Source of the DNA: Superficieibacter sp. HKU1
GTDB lineage: Bacteria; Pseudomonadota; Gammaproteobacteria; Enterobacterales; Enterobacteriaceae
Direction: 5' to 3'
Assembly: GCF_029319185.1 (NCBI RefSeq)
Contig: NZ_CP119754.1
Coordinates: 3,782,001 to 3,846,000 of the forward strand
Length of the DNA: 64,000 nt
The notes beneath the pieces were generated by a model that did not search any database, was not told the origin of the DNA, and saw only the letters and a program-made list of their open reading frames with translations. Both the position numbers and the translations under genes were made by a program. How positions within the stretch are numbered: the first letter of the stretch is position 1; each line of letters starts with the position of its first letter. This document shows positions 60,870-64,000 of the stretch, piece by piece.

Positions 60870-62270
60870 TTAATCCATTAACAGACGCACACTGAACACA
60901 ATTTCCCGCCCCTGCTGTTCTGCTGACAGCTCGCCGCCGTGAGCATGAATGATCGACCTTGTAATTGATAATCCCAGCCCCGCGCCTTCCGTGTTGTAGA
61001 ACCTTGATGAGTCTGCGCGATAGAACCGGTCAAACAAACGTTCCAGATTAGCGGGAACCTGGCCGGATATCGTATTCGTAATCATCACGTTCACACAGTC
61101 ACTGTCACGCTCAAGGTGTATCGCTGTACAGGTGTTATCGGGAGAATACTTGATTGCATTGGAAAGCAGGTTACTGAAAGCACGTCGGAGCATATCGCTG
61201 TCTCCGGCAACAACGCCCTCTCCTTCAACCGTGATTGTCTTTCCTGTTTCGTCTGCCAGGGGCTCGAACAACTCACGTAATTCATTCAGTTCGGCTGCCA
61301 GATCCACATCATGTTTATCCAGCCGCAGCAGACCATGCTCTGAACGTGCCAGAAAAAGCATGTCACTGGTCATTCGTGACAACCTTTTCAGTTCTTCCAG
61401 GTTAGCGAATAAAATTTCGCGGTAATGCGAAACATCCCTTTCCTTAGCCAGTGCAAACTGCGTCTGCATCATCAGATTACTGACTGGTGTGCGCAGCTCA
61501 TGCGCGATGTCAGACGAGAAATCTGACAGTTTCCGGAATGCCCCCTCCAGGCGATCAAACATATTATTGAACTCCTGCATGGTCTCAGAGATTTCCGGCG
61601 GAGCCAGATCGGGATTTAGACGCTGATCCAGGCTGTGTACGGTCATGGAGGAAGCCAGACTGGTCATTTCCCGTAGCGGTTTCAGACCAATACGTGTGGT
61701 CAGCCAGCCCAGAAAAACAGAAATAAAGACCAGACCGATATTGAACCAGAACAGCCAGGTACTGAGTTTGTCCATAAACAGGGTGTGATACCCAGTATCC
61801 GTGGCAACCGTAATGATGACATGTTTGCTTTTACCCTGTTCCGGCGTCACGGCAACCCGCCGCGAGATACTGCGGTACACGGTGTTATTTTCTTCCGTCT
61901 GGATCATATAGTCGAGAATATCACCCGACTTATTAAGCAGGACCGCTGGAACAACAGAATTTTTGGCATAGAGTTCAACAATTTTTTCATTTTCCATGTT
62001 TTTTATAGAAATGAATAAGCCATTGTGCCCCACCATCGCATCGTTTATTTTTTCTGATAATGACTTAATATCCGTTTTGTTCCTGAACGTCTCTGTTTTA
62101 AGAAACTCTTCGGTGAGCTGAAGTTTACCTGTCAGAAAATCGCGGTCCTGATTATCGAAATAGCCATTAAGGGTGCTAATCAGGATAAAACTTGATAACC
62201 ACCATACCGTAAGCATCACCGCAGAAAAAATCAGGCTCAGGCGTGTGGTCAGGGAAATTTTGAACCTCAC
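60870..62270 (-). CDS. pcoS: Copper sensor kinase PcoS
   Basis: This 466-residue histidine kinase has two membrane helices flanking a periplasmic domain (about 35-165), HAMP, the H-box FSSDIAHELRTPVSN, SNAIKYSPDN and the G-box GAGLGLSI. It starts with GTG at 62270, overlapping the pcoR stop by four bases. It phosphorylates PcoR in response to periplasmic copper. Confidence 0.95.
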   Translation of the reverse strand: MRFKISLTTRLSLIFSAVMLTVWWLSSFILISTLNGYFDNQDRDFLTGKLQLTEEFLKTETFRNKTDIKSLSEKINDAMVGHNGLFISIKNMENEKIVELYAKNSVVPAVLLNKSGDILDYMIQTEENNTVYRSISRRVAVTPEQGKSKHVIITVATDTGYHTLFMDKLSTWLFWFNIGLVFISVFLGWLTTRIGLKPLREMTSLASSMTVHSLDQRLNPDLAPPEISETMQEFNNMFDRLEGAFRKLSDFSSDIAHELRTPVSNLMMQTQFALAKERDVSHYREILFANLEELKRLSRMTSDMLFLARSEHGLLRLDKHDVDLAAELNELRELFEPLADETGKTITVEGEGVVAGDSDMLRRAFSNLLSNAIKYSPDNTCTAIHLERDSDCVNVMITNTISGQVPANLERLFDRFYRADSSRFYNTEGAGLGLSITRSIIHAHGGELSAEQQGREIVFSVRLLMD

Positions 62271-62947
62271 TCTTCTCTGATCTCCAGGACATATCCGGCA
62301 CCGCGAACGGTATGGATCAGTTTTGGCTCAAAGTCATCATCAATTTTACTTCTCAGACGTCTCACGGCGACATCAATCACATTCGTATCACTGTCAAAAT
62401 TCATGTTCCAGACCAGGGACGAGATAAGACTCCTGGGTAACACTTCTCCGGTGCGTTGCAGCAGCAACTCAAGCAGAACGTATTCTTTACCGGTGAGATG
62501 GATCTTCTTCCCCGAACGGATCACGGTCCGGCGCACCATATCAACGGTCATATCGGCGATGGTGCAGACTGTTGCGGCCTGCGAGCGTGCCCGGCGCAGT
62601 AGGGTTCTTACACGTGCAACCAGCTCCGTAAAATCAAAGGGCTTAATCAGGTAGTCATCTGCGCCAAGCTCCAGTCCTTTCACTTTGTCCCGCACGTTGT
62701 CCTTTGCGGTTAAAAACAGGACCGGTTCTTCGTGCCCGGACTCCCTCAGTGCGCTGATGATTTGCCACCCGTCGAGGAAAGGCAGCATCACGTCCAGTAT
62801 TATCAAATCATACTGTCCCTTCGACGCGGCCCCGAGACCATCGCGGCCATTATTAAAGAGATCGGCCTGATAGCCTTCCTCAACCAGTCCCTGCTGCAGG
62901 TAACGACCTGTTTTTTGTTCGTCTTCAACGATTAAAATACGCTGCAT
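62267..62947 (-). CDS. pcoR: Copper response regulator PcoR
   Basis: This 226-residue OmpR-family regulator has receiver residues ED (8-9), Asp in LDVMLPFLDGW (51) and Lys in DDYLIKPFDF, and a winged-helix end VRGAGYVLEIREE. The start MQRILIVEDEQ at 62947 gives the known length; an in-frame ATG lies two codons earlier. It activates pco promoters through copper boxes. Confidence 0.96.
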   Translation of the reverse strand: MQRILIVEDEQKTGRYLQQGLVEEGYQADLFNNGRDGLGAASKGQYDLIILDVMLPFLDGWQIISALRESGHEEPVLFLTAKDNVRDKVKGLELGADDYLIKPFDFTELVARVRTLLRRARSQAATVCTIADMTVDMVRRTVIRSGKKIHLTGKEYVLLELLLQRTGEVLPRSLISSLVWNMNFDSDTNVIDVAVRRLRSKIDDDFEPKLIHTVRGAGYVLEIREE

Positions 62948-63001
62948 GGTCAACTCGCTGATATGAAAGTAAAAATCTCACGCATGAGCTTTGGCTGTCC
63001 C

Positions 63002-63931
63002 CTAGCTGACCTGAGACGGAGCAAGCATTCCGAGCCACGCTACGGCGCCCAGAATGATAATCGCAACAACGAATTCTGTCAGGATGCTGTTTCGCATCAG
63101 GGCAACGCTGCGATCATAATTCCCTTCCCTGACCATAACTTCAAGCCGGGGACCCAGGTGAAACCGGTTTGCTGCAGCCAGAAGAAGCATCAGAACAAAC
63201 AGAGCCGTCTTGGCAAGCAATATCCTCCCCCAGGAACTGTTGAATAAGGGAGTTAAGTTACCCTCAGCAATATACAGATAGTTGACCAGCGCACTCAGGA
63301 TCAGGGCTACAACAATCACCGTTCCTGCCGTGGCAAATTTTGCCAGGGAGTCAGATATCACAATGACGCTCTGTGCATTATGCTCGTTTCTGCGCATCAG
63401 CAGGATAGCAAATGCAACCAGAGCACCTGTCCAGGCACCTGCAGCGCCGAGATGGGTCAGATCGCTCAGTAAATGGAGATAGTAATGCAGACCGTCATGC
63501 ATAACGGCGTGTCCTCCCCAGGCAAGTGTAGCCAGCGCCACGCCCCCACTCATCGTCATCAGCAGGCAGGACAATACTCTCTTATTAGTGTAAAGGAACA
63601 AAGCACCGAGTGTGGTAAACAGGGCACAGAGCCTGACAATCCAGCTAATACCCACATCAGTTTCTTCTATCACCATCTCGATAACATGGATGGATAATTC
63701 TCTGAGGTCAGTTACTCCACTCATGGCATTAGATACCAGGAGCATATTAATGCCAGTAAGAATGATGCCTGTAACAACAGCAAAGGTTATAAACGACCTG
63801 AAATTAGTCAGGTTATAGGTTTCATGTCTGACACCGCTTATTCCATATATCTGAAAAAATGGCAATCCAAATATTACCATCAAATCCAGATAAAGAAGAA
63901 AACGAATAACAATCATAATCAGGTCGTTCAT
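63002..63931 (-). CDS. pcoD: Inner-membrane copper resistance protein PcoD
   Basis: This 309-residue protein has about eight membrane helices with CopD-family histidines ([20 protein letters not shown]). It works with PcoC in copper transfer across the inner membrane. It starts four bases after the pcoC stop, and pcoR follows 54 bases downstream. Confidence 0.94.
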
Positions 63932-63935
63932 AATA

Positions 63936-64000
63936 TTACTTCACTGTAAAGGTGTAATTACCGGTAATAGGGTGCGTATCTGAAGAAACCGCGCGCCAGT
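63936..64000 (-). CDS. pcoC: Periplasmic copper chaperone PcoC (3' end only)
   Basis: The last 21 codons (ending [15 protein letters not shown]) match the C-terminus of PcoC, including the conserved SSDTHP histidine. The rest lies beyond the right edge. It is the upstream gene of pcoD in the pcoABCD operon. Confidence 0.9.

Noticed and set aside
47187..64000. Second copy of the tRNA-Phe 3' end (attR) inside the window
   Set aside because: I did not find one by eye to the right of the tRNA; the far boundary is probably outside the window.

Overview
The window is a stretch of enterobacterial chromosome that runs into an integrated mobile island. The backbone order (yggF-yggP-cmtA-cmtB-tktA-loiP-speB-speA-yqgB-metK-galP ... 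sprT-endA-rsmE-gshB-yqgE-ruvX-yggR-yggS-yggT-yggU-rdgB-hemW-yggM-yggN-yggL-trmB-mutY-yggX-mltC-speC-yqgA-tRNA-Phe) matches the 66-67 min region of Escherichia coli with near-identical proteins. The host is therefore a member of the Enterobacteriaceae. The differences from E. coli (no nupG, no ansB, extra catabolic loci, a CsgD paralogue) fit an Enterobacter-type genome, but the genus is inference.

Three backbone stretches carry lineage-specific inserts. (1) hiuH and the redox-sensing pair hprR/hprS sit between galP and sprT. (2) A CsgD-like regulator, an IclR regulator and a large FAD oxidoreductase sit between ruvX and yggR. (3) A PdxA2-type dehydrogenase and a GntP-type permease occupy the place of ansB, and a ROK kinase / PTS EIIB-EIIC / GH31 glycosidase / GntR cluster occupies the place of nupG. 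Polyamine genes recur: speB and speA near the left, speC at 45 kb. speC has a long leader with two candidate upstream ORFs. yqgB, a small gene overlapping the speA start, is intact.

At 47141-47216 lies tRNA-Phe. Right of it is an island arm transcribed toward the tRNA: tyrosine integrase, a TraI_2-domain protein lacking the usual histidine motifs, a UvrD-like helicase, an N6-methylase-like protein, a DUF1281 protein, an ArdC-type antirestriction protein, and a run of small plasmid/ICE genes. This arm is cut at 58166 by an IS5-family element (1196 bp), which is fused to an IS1 lacking its last 39 bp. Beyond that is a minus-strand copper-resistance operon (pcoC-D-R-S and the separately promoted pcoE) running off the right edge. 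The far end of the island is not in the window.

The most unusual signal is in the island arm. Eight successive genes between 52.5 and 57.8 kb each have a short leader with the same architecture: arms a-b-a'-b' in interleaved order, often a U-run, then a Shine-Dalgarno region that resembles arm b. In each leader b' can pair either with b or with the Shine-Dalgarno region, and the three sequences change together from leader to leader. This looks like a reiterated RNA switch. It is preceded, at the head of the operon, by three tandem UUCG-loop hairpin repeats.
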